From Allonocardiopsis opalescens (GTDB lineage Bacteria; Actinomycetota; Actinomycetes; Streptosporangiales; Streptosporangiaceae): a stretch of DNA of 64,000 nt. Shown piece after piece: positions 24,519 to 35,434 of this stretch (its first letter is position 1; every line of letters starts with the position of its first letter). A program made the translations under genes and the position numbers. The notes beneath the pieces were generated by a model that did no database searches, was not told the DNA's origin, and worked only from the letters and a program-made list of their open reading frames with translations. The stretch lies in NCBI RefSeq assembly GCF_003002095.1, contig NZ_PVZC01000008.1, positions 310,001 through 374,000 of the forward strand, in the 5' to 3' direction.

Positions 24519-24529
24519 CTCCGCCACGG

Positions 24530-25359
24530 CTACCGCGGCTCGTCACGGAGCCGTTCGTACCAGGGCGCCAGTAGTTCGGCGAGCGGGCGGCCCGCGATGT
24601 GCAGGTCGGGGTCGGCGGCGTGCAGTGGAGAGGCCGGGCGGGACGGGAATCCGGCGGCCGCGTCGGAGTCGGCCGTCGCCTCGCCGATTTCGGGCAGCGG
24701 GCCGCGCAGTGACCAGAAGTCGGCCAGCTGCCGGTGCAGCGGCGGTTCGGCGCTGCGCGCCTGCTGGTCGGCCTCGGCCGCCGCCCTGGCCTGGCGGCGC
24801 AGTTCGGCCAGCAGCCAGGAGCGGTCGCGGCCCAGCCACTCCAGCAGGACGAAGGGGTCGTCGGCAAGTGCGTCGGCGAACAGGTAGAGGACGGCGGCGG
24901 CGTGCTTGCAGGGTGCCTGCCAGTCGGGGCACGAGCAGGTGAGGACCAGGTCGGCGAGCCCGGCGGGCAGCAGTGGCAGGCCGAGCACCCGGAAGACCTG
25001 CTCGACCTCGGGTGGCAGTTCTCCGGCGGCCAGGGCGGCCCGGAACACGGGCTGGCTGCCCAGTGCGGCCGCCACCCGCTCCCAGTCGGCGGCGGCCAGC
25101 TCCCGGAAGATGGCGCTCACCTGGTAGGGGCGCGAACGGCCGCCCTGGACGCGGGCCAGCAGCTCGCCGCCGCCGACCCGCAGCTCGACCACGGCCCCTT
25201 CGCGGGCGTAGTCGCGCCCCCGGGCGAGCCGGCCCCGGTCGACGCCGAACTCCAGCAGCTCGATCAGCCGGCGCGACCACCAGGCGCCCTTGGCGGCGCC
25301 GTCGTCGGCGGTCGGCGGACCGGGCGGGCGCAGCGCCACGGCGCGCGTCTTGGCGGGGC

Positions 25360-25363
<4 letters not shown>
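24530..25363 (-). CDS. SWIM zinc-finger protein paired with SNF2 ATPase
   Basis: This 277-residue protein has one recognisable domain, the SWIM zinc finger CxCx6CxH at residues 143-154 (CSCPDWQAPCKH). An N-terminal region YAREGAVVELRVGGGELLAR and SRPYQVSAIF also typical of SWIM proteins precedes it. SWIM domains bind DNA or protein and often accompany SWI2/SNF2 ATPases. The ATG overlaps the SNF2 stop by four bases, so the two are translationally coupled and probably act as a complex on DNA. The longer frame upstream is a shadow of the SNF2 gene. Confidence 0.88.
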
Positions 25364-28482
<3,119 letters not shown>

Positions 28483-28598
28483 GCCACCCCCTAACCACCG
28501 GTCCCGGAGTCACCGCCAGTATGGACCGGCCCAAGGACAACAAGGTGCGCACGGATGAACGAATGGCCGGAGCGGCCCCTTCGGCCCCGGAAGGCGAA

Positions 28599-28630
28599 GT
28601 CCCCGGCCCGCGCTGCGGCGGGCCGGGGAC
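28599..28630 (-). terminator. Hairpin terminator after the GH13 gene
   Basis: GTCCCCGGCCCGC (28599-28611) and GCGGGCCGGGGAC (28618-28630) form a perfect 13-bp stem with a 6-nt loop, 53 bp past the alpha-glucosidase stop on the minus strand. Confidence 0.68.
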
Positions 28631-28682
28631 GGGGGGCGGCGATGTGCTCAGCGGTCGAGGCGCCGCACGGGCGCCTCGCCGG

Positions 28683-30305
28683 CTACTGGCGCCACCACAC
28701 CGCCGTGTCGGGGGCCAGGACGACGCGGTCGCCGTGGCGCTCGACGGGCCGGGAGGCGAGCAGCAGCTCGCCCCTGGCGATGACCTCGACCGGCTCGGTC
28801 CCCATGTTGGCCGTGCAGGCCAGGCCGCTGTCGGTGGCGTAGTCCAGGACGTTGTCGGGGGCGTCCAGCCAGCGCAGCCGGCGGGCGTGCCGGAACTCGC
28901 GGCGCAGCCGCAGGGCCGTCCGGTAGAGGTTGAGCACGGAGTCGGCGTCGCCGTGCTGGGCGTCGACGGTGTGCGCGCGCCAGGTCGGCGGCGCGGGCAG
29001 CCACGCGCTGGGGCCGAAGGCGTACGGCGGCTCGTGCCCGGCCCACGGCAGCGGCACCCTGCAGCCGTCGCGGCCCCGGTCGGTGCGGCCCGAGCGCTCC
29101 CAGGTGGGGTCCTGGAGCAGGTCCTCGGGCAGGTCGGTGACCTCCTCGAGGCCCAGTTCCTCGCCCTGGTAGACGTAGGCGGAGCCGGGCAGGGCCAGCA
29201 TGATCATGGCCGCGGCCCTGGCCCGCCGCAGGCCCGCCTCCCCGCCGCCGTAGCGGGTGACGTGCCGGGTGACGTCGTGGTTGGACAGCACCCAGCTCGG
29301 CAGCGAGTCGTGCCCGTCGAAGGTGGCGAGGGTGGAGTCGATCACCTCGAGGAAGGCGGCCGCCGACCAGTCCGCGGTCAAGAAGGCGAAGTTGAACGCC
29401 TGGTGCAGCTCGTCGGGGCGCAGGTAGCGCAGCAGCCGGGCGGTGTCGGGCAGCCACGCCTCGGCCACGCCGATGCGCTGGCCGGGATAGGAGTCCAGGA
29501 TCCGCCGCCACTCGCGGTAGACCTCGTGCACCTCCTCCTGGTCCCAGTACGGGCGGGCGCTGGTGTCGAGCATGCCCGACCGCTTGGTGCCCGTATCGGG
29601 CAGGTCGGGGTGCTTGAACAGGCCGTGCGCCACGTCGATGCGGAAGCCGTCGACGCCGCGGTCGAGCCAGAACCGCAGGATGTCGGCGAACTCCGCCCGC
29701 ACCTCGGGGTTACGCCAGTCGAAGTCTGGCTGCTTGGAGTCGAACAGGTGCAGGTACCACTGGCCCGGCCTGCCGTCGGCCTCGGTGACGCGTGTCCAGG
29801 CGGGGCCGCCGAACACCGACTCCCAGTCGTTGGGCGGCTCGGACCCGTCGGGGCCGCGCCCGTCGCGGAACAGGTACCTGGCCCGCTCGGGCGATCCGGG
29901 CGGGGCGGCCAGCGCCTGCCGGAACCACGTGTGCTCGTCGGAACTGTGGTTGGGCACGATGTCGACGATGATCCGCAGGCCGGCGCCGTGCGCGTCGGCC
30001 ACCAGGGCGTCGAACTGCGCGAGGTCGCCGAAGAGCGGGTCGACGGACCGGTAGTCGGCCACGTCGTAGCCCCCGTCGGCCATCGGGGAGGTGTAGAACG
30101 GGGTCAGCCAGACGGCGTCGACGCCGAGTGAGGCCAGGTGGGGCAGGCGTGCCCGGATCCCGGCCAGGTCGCCGATCCCGTCGCCGTTGCCGTCGGCGAA
30201 GGAGCGGACGTAGACCTGGTAGATGACGGCGTGCCGCCACCACCCCTCGCCCTCTTCCGCAGGGCCGGCCGGCCGCCGCTCAGGGCGTGCGTCAGTGATG
30301 CTCAC
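28683..30305 (-). CDS. GH13 alpha-glucosidase (oligo-1,4/1,6-glucosidase type)
   Basis: This 540-residue cytoplasmic alpha-amylase-family enzyme begins WWRHAVIYQVYVRSFADGNG, typical of GH13 oligoglucosidases. The catalytic triad is intact: nucleophile D224 in GFRIDVAHGL, acid/base E282 in VAEAWLP and D344 in SNHDVTRH. The QPDFDWRNPEV and GEELGLEEV motifs agree. It hydrolyses maltose, isomaltose or short malto-oligosaccharides to glucose. The start is taken as the GTG at 30305, with GAGG upstream; a frame extending to 30668 has no ribosome-binding site or domain. No sugar ABC transporter or LacI regulator is adjacent in this window. Confidence 0.92.
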   Translation of the reverse strand: MSITDARPERRPAGPAEEGEGWWRHAVIYQVYVRSFADGNGDGIGDLAGIRARLPHLASLGVDAVWLTPFYTSPMADGGYDVADYRSVDPLFGDLAQFDALVADAHGAGLRIIVDIVPNHSSDEHTWFRQALAAPPGSPERARYLFRDGRGPDGSEPPNDWESVFGGPAWTRVTEADGRPGQWYLHLFDSKQPDFDWRNPEVRAEFADILRFWLDRGVDGFRIDVAHGLFKHPDLPDTGTKRSGMLDTSARPYWDQEEVHEVYREWRRILDSYPGQRIGVAEAWLPDTARLLRYLRPDELHQAFNFAFLTADWSAAAFLEVIDSTLATFDGHDSLPSWVLSNHDVTRHVTRYGGGEAGLRRARAAAMIMLALPGSAYVYQGEELGLEEVTDLPEDLLQDPTWERSGRTDRGRDGCRVPLPWAGHEPPYAFGPSAWLPAPPTWRAHTVDAQHGDADSVLNLYRTALRLRREFRHARRLRWLDAPDNVLDYATDSGLACTANMGTEPVEVIARGELLLASRPVERHGDRVVLAPDTAVWWRQ

Positions 30306-30667
30306 AGTTTGCCTCTGTCTCCAGTCGTGCTCGTCGTGCGTAGGTGGCTGTACGCCCGGGTGCCGGGCCCAGGGGCCGGTCACGCGGCGGGCCCCCGCCG
30401 CGGCGGGGCGATACGCAAGGGGCAGCGTAATGAACCCGCCTTGAAAGAAGTTCGAAGATCCCGGCGGCCGCCGGGCTCGCTCCGCCGCGCGCCGCCCGCC
30501 GGGCCGGGGCCCACCGGGGCCCGAATACACATCAACGGGCATACACCGGATTTCCTCCGCACATGTGCGGACTTGCCGCGAGTCTGATTCACAAATGCGC
30601 TGCCGAGGGCCGCCCATTGCTGATAATCGGCGTTGGCTTCGTGAAGCCGCACACCATGGGAGAGGCA
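30306..30667. other. 362-bp divergent intergenic region
   Basis: This region lies between the alpha-glucosidase and the isoamylase-domain gene. It contains a perfect 14-bp palindrome CCGCACATGTGCGG (30557-30570), a candidate operator, and an AT-rich patch TTGAAAGAAGTTCGAA (30441-30456) that could hold the minus-strand promoter. A GC-rich segment at 30380-30530 can fold but shows no gene. Confidence 0.5.
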
Positions 30668-30943
30668 ATGATCAAGCGCGGTAAGCCCACCAAGACCGGC
30701 CAGGTCAAGTTGACGTTCGCGCTGCCGAAGGGCAGCGACCCCGTCTCGGTCGTGGGCAATTTCAACGAATGGAACCCGTACGCCCATCCGCTGGTGGACC
30801 GCTCCAACGGAACCCGCAGCGTGACGGTCGACGTCCCCGCCGGCTCGACGGTGCATTTCCGCTACCTCGGCCACGACGGGTACTGGTTCGACGACGAGAC
30901 GGCCGACCACCACGACCACCAGGGCGGCCGCATCCACACCTGA
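30668..30943 (+). CDS. Small isoamylase early-set (CBM48-like) domain protein
   Basis: This 91-residue protein is essentially one immunoglobulin-like early-set domain: KLTFALPKGSDPVSVVGNFN with the E_set signature VVGNFNEWNP, then VDVPAGSTVHFRYLGHDGYWFDDETAD. Such domains bind glycogen or starch-like glucans or act as AMPK-beta-like modules. The ATG at 30668 follows GGAGAGG at the usual spacing, which decides it over an in-frame start at 30563. It is divergent from an alpha-glucosidase, which supports a link to glucan metabolism, but the protein has no catalytic domain. Confidence 0.88.
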   Translation: MIKRGKPTKTGQVKLTFALPKGSDPVSVVGNFNEWNPYAHPLVDRSNGTRSVTVDVPAGSTVHFRYLGHDGYWFDDETADHHDHQGGRIHT

Positions 30944-31016
30944 AGACGCGGCCGCCCGGGTACGCCCGTGCCCCGCCGCCTCCCGGGCGCGGGGCTCGGG
31001 CGCTCCCGAAGCGGTG

Positions 31017-32015
31017 TCAGCCCGTCTCCACCAGGCCGTCGCGCGGCCACAGCCCGGCCGCGCGGTAGATCTCGTCGATGACGCGCATATTGGCCGCGCC
31101 GTCGCGGGGGCCGGTGAGGACGGGCGTCCCCGACTCGACCGCGTCGGCGAAGGCGCGCAGCTGGTAGGCGTAGGTGGGCGCCGGGCTGAAGCGCTCTCGC
31201 CTGCGCACGCCGTCGACGGTGACGGCGAAGCCGTGCCCGAACTGCGGCGCGAGGTAGTTGGTGACGTTCAGCTCGCCGCGCTCGCCGACGGCTCTGGCGT
31301 GGATCGACAGCAGCCGGTGCGACCACATCGACGCCTCGATGCCCCCCGTAGAGCCGTCGGAGAAGGTGAACTCGGCGCTCATGGCCCGGTCGACGCGCGG
31401 GTCGCGCAGCTGCGCCTGCGCCCCGGCCACCGTCGGCTCGCCCGAGCCCAGCAGCCTCAGCACGTGCACGGCGTAGCAGCCGGCGTCCATCGTGGCGCCT
31501 CCGGCCAGCGCCGCGTCGTAGCGGATGTCGTCGAACAGCGGCAGCGGGATGCACATGGACGCCTCCACGCGGTGCACCTCGCCCAGCTCCCGCAGCTCGT
31601 GCACGATCTCGTACATCCGCGCCGCGAGCGGGTGGTACCGGTAGTGGAAGGCCTCCATCACCACCAGGCCGGTCTCCTCGGCCGCCTCGGCGACGCGCTC
31701 CGCCTCCGCGGCGTTGGCGGCCAGCGGCTTCTCGCACAGCACGTGCTTGCCAGCCCGCAGCGCCGCGATGGTCCACTCCGCGTGCAGCGCGTTGGGCAGC
31801 GGGTTGTAGACGGCGGTGACGGCGGGGTCCTCGAGGAGTTCGGCGTAGGTGTCGTGCACGACGGGGATGCCGTGCCGCGCCGCGAAGGCCTCGGCCCTGG
31901 AGCGGTCGCGGGCGGCCACCGCGTGCACCTCCACCCGCTCGGTACGGGCGGCGGGCCGCAGCACCGCGAGGGGGGTGATCCTGGCGGCGCCCAGGACACC
32001 GATCCGAACGACCAT
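31017..32015 (-). CDS. Gfo/Idh/MocA family oxidoreductase
   Basis: This 332-residue NAD(P)-dependent dehydrogenase has a Rossmann fold at residues 1-120 (RIGVLGAARITPLAV, then the family motif AGKHVLCEKPLAANAAEAE with the catalytic Lys of EKP) and a C-terminal alpha/beta domain with GGATMDAGCYAVHVLRLL, which holds the usual G-x-x-x-D-x-G-x-Y-x-x-x-x-x-R pattern. Related enzymes oxidise or reduce sugars, inositols or trans-dihydrodiols; substrate unknown. GGAAGGAAG 6 nt before the ATG supports the start at 32015. Confidence 0.9.
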   Translation of the reverse strand: MVVRIGVLGAARITPLAVLRPAARTERVEVHAVAARDRSRAEAFAARHGIPVVHDTYAELLEDPAVTAVYNPLPNALHAEWTIAALRAGKHVLCEKPLAANAAEAERVAEAAEETGLVVMEAFHYRYHPLAARMYEIVHELRELGEVHRVEASMCIPLPLFDDIRYDAALAGGATMDAGCYAVHVLRLLGSGEPTVAGAQAQLRDPRVDRAMSAEFTFSDGSTGGIEASMWSHRLLSIHARAVGERGELNVTNYLAPQFGHGFAVTVDGVRRRERFSPAPTYAYQLRAFADAVESGTPVLTGPRDGAANMRVIDEIYRAAGLWPRDGLVETG

Positions 32016-32404
32016 GTGGCTTCCTTCCTCGTCACGCGATTCGTGCTCTCGCCCGTCCGACGCGGAGGGGGCGCGGGCCGCTCCCGTCCGGCGCCGGCGG
32101 CGCACGGCGCGGCCCGGGCCGGTCGGCCGGGACGGCGCCCGGCCCCGGGCGCCAGCATCTCACGCACCCCTGGCGCCCGCCGGGGCAGGCCGGGGCCGTT
32201 TCGCGAAGCCCGATTCGCACGAGTCCGTTCCCATGCCAACGAAAACCGAATCGGGTGCCGAATTGGCTCGTCTTTCACATAATGGATACTTTTCTCCTTT
32301 TCCGTCCGCCGCTCGTGCGCTAAGATCCACTTCTGGTGATCAGTGCTTCTCGCGGGCAAGGGGCGGGCCCGGTCGGTACTGATGTGCACAGGGGTGGGAT
32401 GCCG
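32016..32404. other. 389-bp intergenic region with AT-rich core
   Basis: Bases 32225-32345 are markedly AT-rich and lie between two divergent genes, so they probably hold both promoters. TAAGAT at about 32321-32326 is a plausible plus-strand -10 hexamer. A direct repeat CCGAATCGG/CCGAATTGG is present around 32246-32265. Bases 32040-32220 are GC-rich with no supportable gene. Confidence 0.45.
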
Positions 32405-33391
32405 ATGTCGGGATATGCCGTCGTTGCCGTGGAGACCACGGGGATATCGCCGGCAGGTGAGCACGGCGTCACCGAGATCGCCGTGATCCACGTGAACGCG
32501 TACGGACAGCCCGGCGACGAGTGGTCCACCCTCGTCGAACCGGCCGGCCCCTCCGCCCGGATGCCCGTCGCGTCCCCGGCCGGGCCGCACCGGACGCCTC
32601 CCCCGTTCGCCGCGATCGCCGGCGACCTCGCCGGACTGCTGGCCGACCGCGTGGTCGTCGCGCACAACCTCGACTTCTGCGTGCGCTTCCTGGTCGCCGA
32701 GTACGACCGGCTCGGGATCGACGTACCGCTGGAGACCGGTACGGGCCTGTGCACGCTGCGGATGGCGCGCGAGTTCCTGCCCGAGGCCGGGCGCTCGCTG
32801 CGCGCGTGCTGCGCCGCGGCGGGCATCGAGCACCACGGCGTGCACCACGCCCTGGCCACCGCCAGGGCCACCTCGGGCCTGCTCAGGCACTACCTGGAGC
32901 TGGCGCCCGCGCCGCCGCCGTGGGCGCAGCTGCTGCGCACCAGCAGGCTGCTGCGCTGGCCGCGGCTGCGGCGCAACGGCACCCCGCCGGTGCACCGCGG
33001 GGAGGTCCGCGCCGAGGCGGCGCACGCGCTGAGCCGACTCGTGGACCGCCTGCCGCGCGGCGAGGAGCCGCCGGACCTGGACCCCTACCTCGACCTGGTC
33101 GACCACGCGCTCGTCGACCCGCACATCAGCGCGGACGCCGACGCCCTGGACGACACGGCGCGCTACCTGCGGGTGAGCGGCACGGCGCTGGCGACCGCGC
33201 ACCGCCACTACCTGTCCGCGCTGGTCAGGCAGGCGTCGGCCGACGGAGTGCTCGCCGACGCCGGGCGCGAGGACCTGGTGCGCGTCACCGAGCTGCTGCG
33301 GATCGACCGCGCCGCGCTCACCGACGCCGTGGCGCGGGCCCGGTCCGGCGCCGGCGGCGAGCCCGTCGGACCGGGCGGCACCCGCCCGTAG
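32405..33391 (+). CDS. DEDDh exonuclease-fold protein, apparently catalytically inactive
   Basis: In this 328-residue protein residues 1-165 follow the DnaQ-like 3'-5' exonuclease layout, but the acidic residues are altered. Exo I reads YAVVAVETTG where D-x-E-TG is expected (Ala for Asp). Exo II reads VVAHNLDFCVRFL (Cys where the N-x-x-F-D Asp should be). Exo III reads HHGVHHALATARATS (Thr at the expected Asp). Only the Exo I Glu and Exo III His remain. Residues about 200-328 are helical with an acidic stretch. It may be a nucleic-acid-binding pseudo-nuclease. GGGGTGGG 6-7 nt before the ATG at 32405 favours this start over the ATG at 32399. Confidence 0.8.
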   Translation: MSGYAVVAVETTGISPAGEHGVTEIAVIHVNAYGQPGDEWSTLVEPAGPSARMPVASPAGPHRTPPPFAAIAGDLAGLLADRVVVAHNLDFCVRFLVAEYDRLGIDVPLETGTGLCTLRMAREFLPEAGRSLRACCAAAGIEHHGVHHALATARATSGLLRHYLELAPAPPPWAQLLRTSRLLRWPRLRRNGTPPVHRGEVRAEAAHALSRLVDRLPRGEEPPDLDPYLDLVDHALVDPHISADADALDDTARYLRVSGTALATAHRHYLSALVRQASADGVLADAGREDLVRVTELLRIDRAALTDAVARARSGAGGEPVGPGGTRP

Positions 33392-33428
33392 CCCTCGCTC
33401 CGGCACCGCGCAAGCCCCACCGGGCGCT

Positions 33429-33466
33429 TGTGGACGGAGGCGCACCGCCGCCCGCCGCCTGTGGAC
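33429..33466. promoter_or_regulatory. Paired TGTGGAC motifs upstream of an AbiEi/DUF559-like gene
   Basis: TGTGGAC occurs at 33429-33435 and 33460-33466 (31 bp apart), 75 and 44 bp upstream of the start codon at 33510. The first lies in TGTGGACGGAGGC, which recurs exactly upstream of the similar gene at 36177. The heptamer is the core of the DnaA box TTGTCCACA on the other strand. Confidence 0.55.
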
Positions 33467-33509
33467 GGCCGGTGTCGGTGCGCGCCGTGGTGGCGGCACG
33501 CTGGTCCGC

Positions 33510-34520
33510 ATGCGATCGCAGCCGCCCGGTGTCCCGGGCTCCCTTGCCGCCCTCCCGCCCGGCGTCCCCGCGCAGCTGGCCGCCGGCCCGTTCCGGGGCA
33601 CCGACGCCGTGCGCGCCGGGCTGCTCACCCGCGCCCGGCTGAACGGGCGCACCTGGCGCCGCCTGCACCGCGACGTGTACGTGCTCGCGTCGATCCCCGA
33701 CGACCTCCGGCTGCGCTTACGAGCGCTCGCGCTGGTCCTGCCGCCCGACGCCGTCTTCGGCGGGCGCACCGCCGCGGCGCTGCACGGCGTCGACCTCGGC
33801 GGCCCCGCGGAGCCCGTCGACGTCCTCGCGCCGCACCGCCGCGGCCGCGACGGCCCGGGCTACCGGCTGCGCCGCGCCGAACTCGGCGACGTCGACGTGG
33901 TGGAGGTCCACGGTGTGCGGGCCACCTCGCCGCTGCGCACGGCCTTCGACCTCGGCCGGCGCGCGGGCGCCGGGCGGCGCGAGCTGATCGAGGCGGTCGT
34001 CGCCCTCGACGGCCTCGCCCGCCGGGGCGTCACCCCCGGCCGCCTGCTCGCCTACGGCGAGCGGCCCGCCCACCGGGGCCGCCGGGGCCTGCGCGGGCTG
34101 CGCGCGGTCGCCGGATACGGCGAACCGAGAAGCGAGTCGGCGGGCGAGACCCGGCTGCGCATGGTCCTCGTGCTGGCCGGGCTGCCACGGCCGCACGCCC
34201 AGGTGCCCGTGTACGGGCCCGACGACCGCATCGTCGCCCGCGTCGACCTCGCCTACCCCGACGAGCGGCTGGCGGTGGAGTACGACGGGCGCCAGCACCG
34301 CGACACCTGGGTCAGCGACGCGCGCCGGCGCAATCTGCTCATCACCGCCGGCTGGCGGCTGCTCACCTACACCGCGAGCGACGTGTTCGACGCCCCCGAC
34401 CGGATCGCCCGCCAGGTGCGGGCCGCGCTGGCGAGCGTTTCCGGTTCCGGGACCGCGCACCCGCTACCGGGCGTAACCTGGACAGTCGGTGGGCTCGATC
34501 GCGGCGGTGTCCGTGCGTGA
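33510..34520 (+). CDS. AbiEi-like winged-helix plus DUF559 (Vsr-like) nuclease-fold protein
   Basis: This 336-residue protein has an N-terminal AbiEi-type winged helix (about 35-60: RAGLLTRARLNGRTWRRLHR, then DVYVLA), a central region (TSPLRTAFDLGRR) and a C-terminal DUF559/MTES_1575 endonuclease-like fold with VDLAYPDERLAVEYDGRQHR and ARRRNLLITAGWRLLTYTASDV. The D-x-x-x-P-x-x-x-x-x-V-E-Y-D-G-x-x-H pattern is the putative active site, intact here. Such actinobacterial proteins are often labelled type IV TA AbiEi-family, though cognate AbiEii toxins are usually absent, as here. Function unknown; a DNA-binding regulator or nuclease is plausible. Confidence 0.8.
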   Translation: MRSQPPGVPGSLAALPPGVPAQLAAGPFRGTDAVRAGLLTRARLNGRTWRRLHRDVYVLASIPDDLRLRLRALALVLPPDAVFGGRTAAALHGVDLGGPAEPVDVLAPHRRGRDGPGYRLRRAELGDVDVVEVHGVRATSPLRTAFDLGRRAGAGRRELIEAVVALDGLARRGVTPGRLLAYGERPAHRGRRGLRGLRAVAGYGEPRSESAGETRLRMVLVLAGLPRPHAQVPVYGPDDRIVARVDLAYPDERLAVEYDGRQHRDTWVSDARRRNLLITAGWRLLTYTASDVFDAPDRIARQVRAALASVSGSGTAHPLPGVTWTVGGLDRGGVRA

Positions 34521-34576
34521 CGGGCCCCGCGCGCTGTCCCTGTCGGCGCGTCCGTACCCGAAAGAGGCGTTGCTCC

Positions 34577-34885
34577 ATGGACCTGATGCCGATCCTGACG
34601 ATTGCCATCCCGGTGGCCGCCGTGCTGCTGGTGATCGGCGGCGTGATCGCCTTCGTGCTCGACCGGAGGCAGCGCGCCGAGTTCGACAGCGAGGGCTGGG
34701 GCGAGGAGCGCTACAACGACGAGCACGAAGACGAGCCGGAGCCGCACGAGGGCATGACCCACATCCGCAGCCAGATGGAGGCGTCGCGGCAGGGCGGCCG
34801 GCGGCGTCGCGGCTCCCGTCGGCGCGACCGCGCCGAGGAGGAGTACGACGACGAGTACGACGACGAGGAGGACCCCCGCCGCTAG
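34577..34885 (+). CDS. Small single-pass membrane protein with charged tail
   Basis: This 102-residue protein has one membrane helix near the N-terminus (LTIAIPVAAVLLVIGGVIAF, about 6-26). A long polar tail follows in which acidic (EDEPEPHEG) and basic (GGRRRRGSRRRDR) runs alternate, ending in DEYDDEYDDEEDPRR. It is probably anchored with the tail in the cytoplasm. No family with known function is recognised. The ATG at 34577 has GAGG about 11 nt upstream. Its TAG stop lies in the palindrome CTAG (34882-34885), which also supplies the stop codon of the convergent SRPBCC gene. Confidence 0.75.
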   Translation: MDLMPILTIAIPVAAVLLVIGGVIAFVLDRRQRAEFDSEGWGEERYNDEHEDEPEPHEGMTHIRSQMEASRQGGRRRRGSRRRDRAEEEYDDEYDDEEDPRR

Positions 34886-35298
34886 GCGCGATCGGCCTCC
34901 AGAGCCGCGGCCAGCCGGTCCACGACGCCCTTCCAGTGCTCGCGCTGGCGGGTGCGCTCGGCCGCGTCGGCGAGCCATTCCTGGTGGAAGTGCACCGCCG
35001 TCCGCTCGCCTGCGCCGCTCAGCGCCACTTGCAGGGTGGTGTCGTGCGACCAGCCGGGCGGCCGCCAGGTGAGGCGGATGCGGTCGTTCTCCCGGTAGCT
35101 GCGCACCTCTCCCCGGGTGCCGTCCGCGGTGGTGTAGGGCGCGCCGCGTTCGGGGGTCAGCCGGGCGCCGTCGCCCAGCCAGAGGGCCAGTCCGCCGGGG
35201 CTGGTGAGCAGCCGCCACACTCGCTCGGCCGGGTGCGGCACCGTACGCGAGACCCCGATCTGGTAGCCCACGTCCCTGGTGCGGCCTACTTCTCTCAT
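34882..35298 (-). CDS. SRPBCC/AHSA1 (START-like) domain protein
   Basis: This 138-residue single-domain protein has the AHSA1-type helix-grip fold (VSRTVPHPAERVWRLLTSPG, GARLTPERGAPYTTADGTRG, WRPPGWSHDTTLQVALSGAG, FHQEWLADAAERTRQREHWK). These cup-like proteins bind hydrophobic small molecules or modulate stress; no ligand is predictable. The ATG at 35298 has AGGA 7 nt upstream. It is divergent from the CGNR regulator gene across 133 bp and so may be its target. Confidence 0.85.
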   Translation of the reverse strand: MREVGRTRDVGYQIGVSRTVPHPAERVWRLLTSPGGLALWLGDGARLTPERGAPYTTADGTRGEVRSYRENDRIRLTWRPPGWSHDTTLQVALSGAGERTAVHFHQEWLADAAERTRQREHWKGVVDRLAAALEADRA

Positions 35299-35407
35299 CG
35301 CCGTCCTCCTCGGTCGTGCCGTCCCACTGCCCGTGCGGCCGTCCACCGCACGCCTGATGCTCCGCGCTCTTCTTGCTTCCGCCGCATCCCGGGCGTCGGC
35401 CCGGGTT

Positions 35408-35434
35408 CATGTAACCGTTTATACTAGTTACATG
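35408..35434 (+). promoter_or_regulatory. Leaderless promoter inside an 8-bp inverted repeat
   Basis: CATGTAAC (35408-35415) and GTTACATG (35427-35434) are perfect 8-bp inverted arms. The 11-bp spacer contains TATACT (35420-35425), a near-consensus -10 hexamer. The A of the CGNR-gene ATG is base 35432, 7 nt after the hexamer, where transcription should start; there is no ribosome-binding site. This predicts a leaderless mRNA with an operator covering -10, start site and start codon. Confidence 0.7.

Larger units (their letters stand above)
23084..24529. other. 1.4-kb non-coding, repeat-bearing region
   Basis: No reading frame here has normal actinobacterial codon bias or a recognisable domain. 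Translations are Arg/His/Ser-rich in all frames, and the longest minus-strand frame (23133-24011) merely translates the repeats. The DNA is somewhat less GC-rich than the genome. It contains a 210-bp duplication, a 20-bp hairpin, nested inverted repeats and a further degenerate repeat (CACTACCAGATCGCATGG at 23877 against CACTACCGGATCGAATGG at 24053). It may be a decayed gene island next to the NACHT gene or an unrecognised structured RNA region. Confidence 0.6.

Noticed and set aside
33428-34576. A long frame upstream of the small membrane protein, overlapping the AbiEi-like gene
   Set aside because: It is a shadow of the gene at 33510-34520 in another frame; only the last 102 codons after the ATG at 34577 look real.
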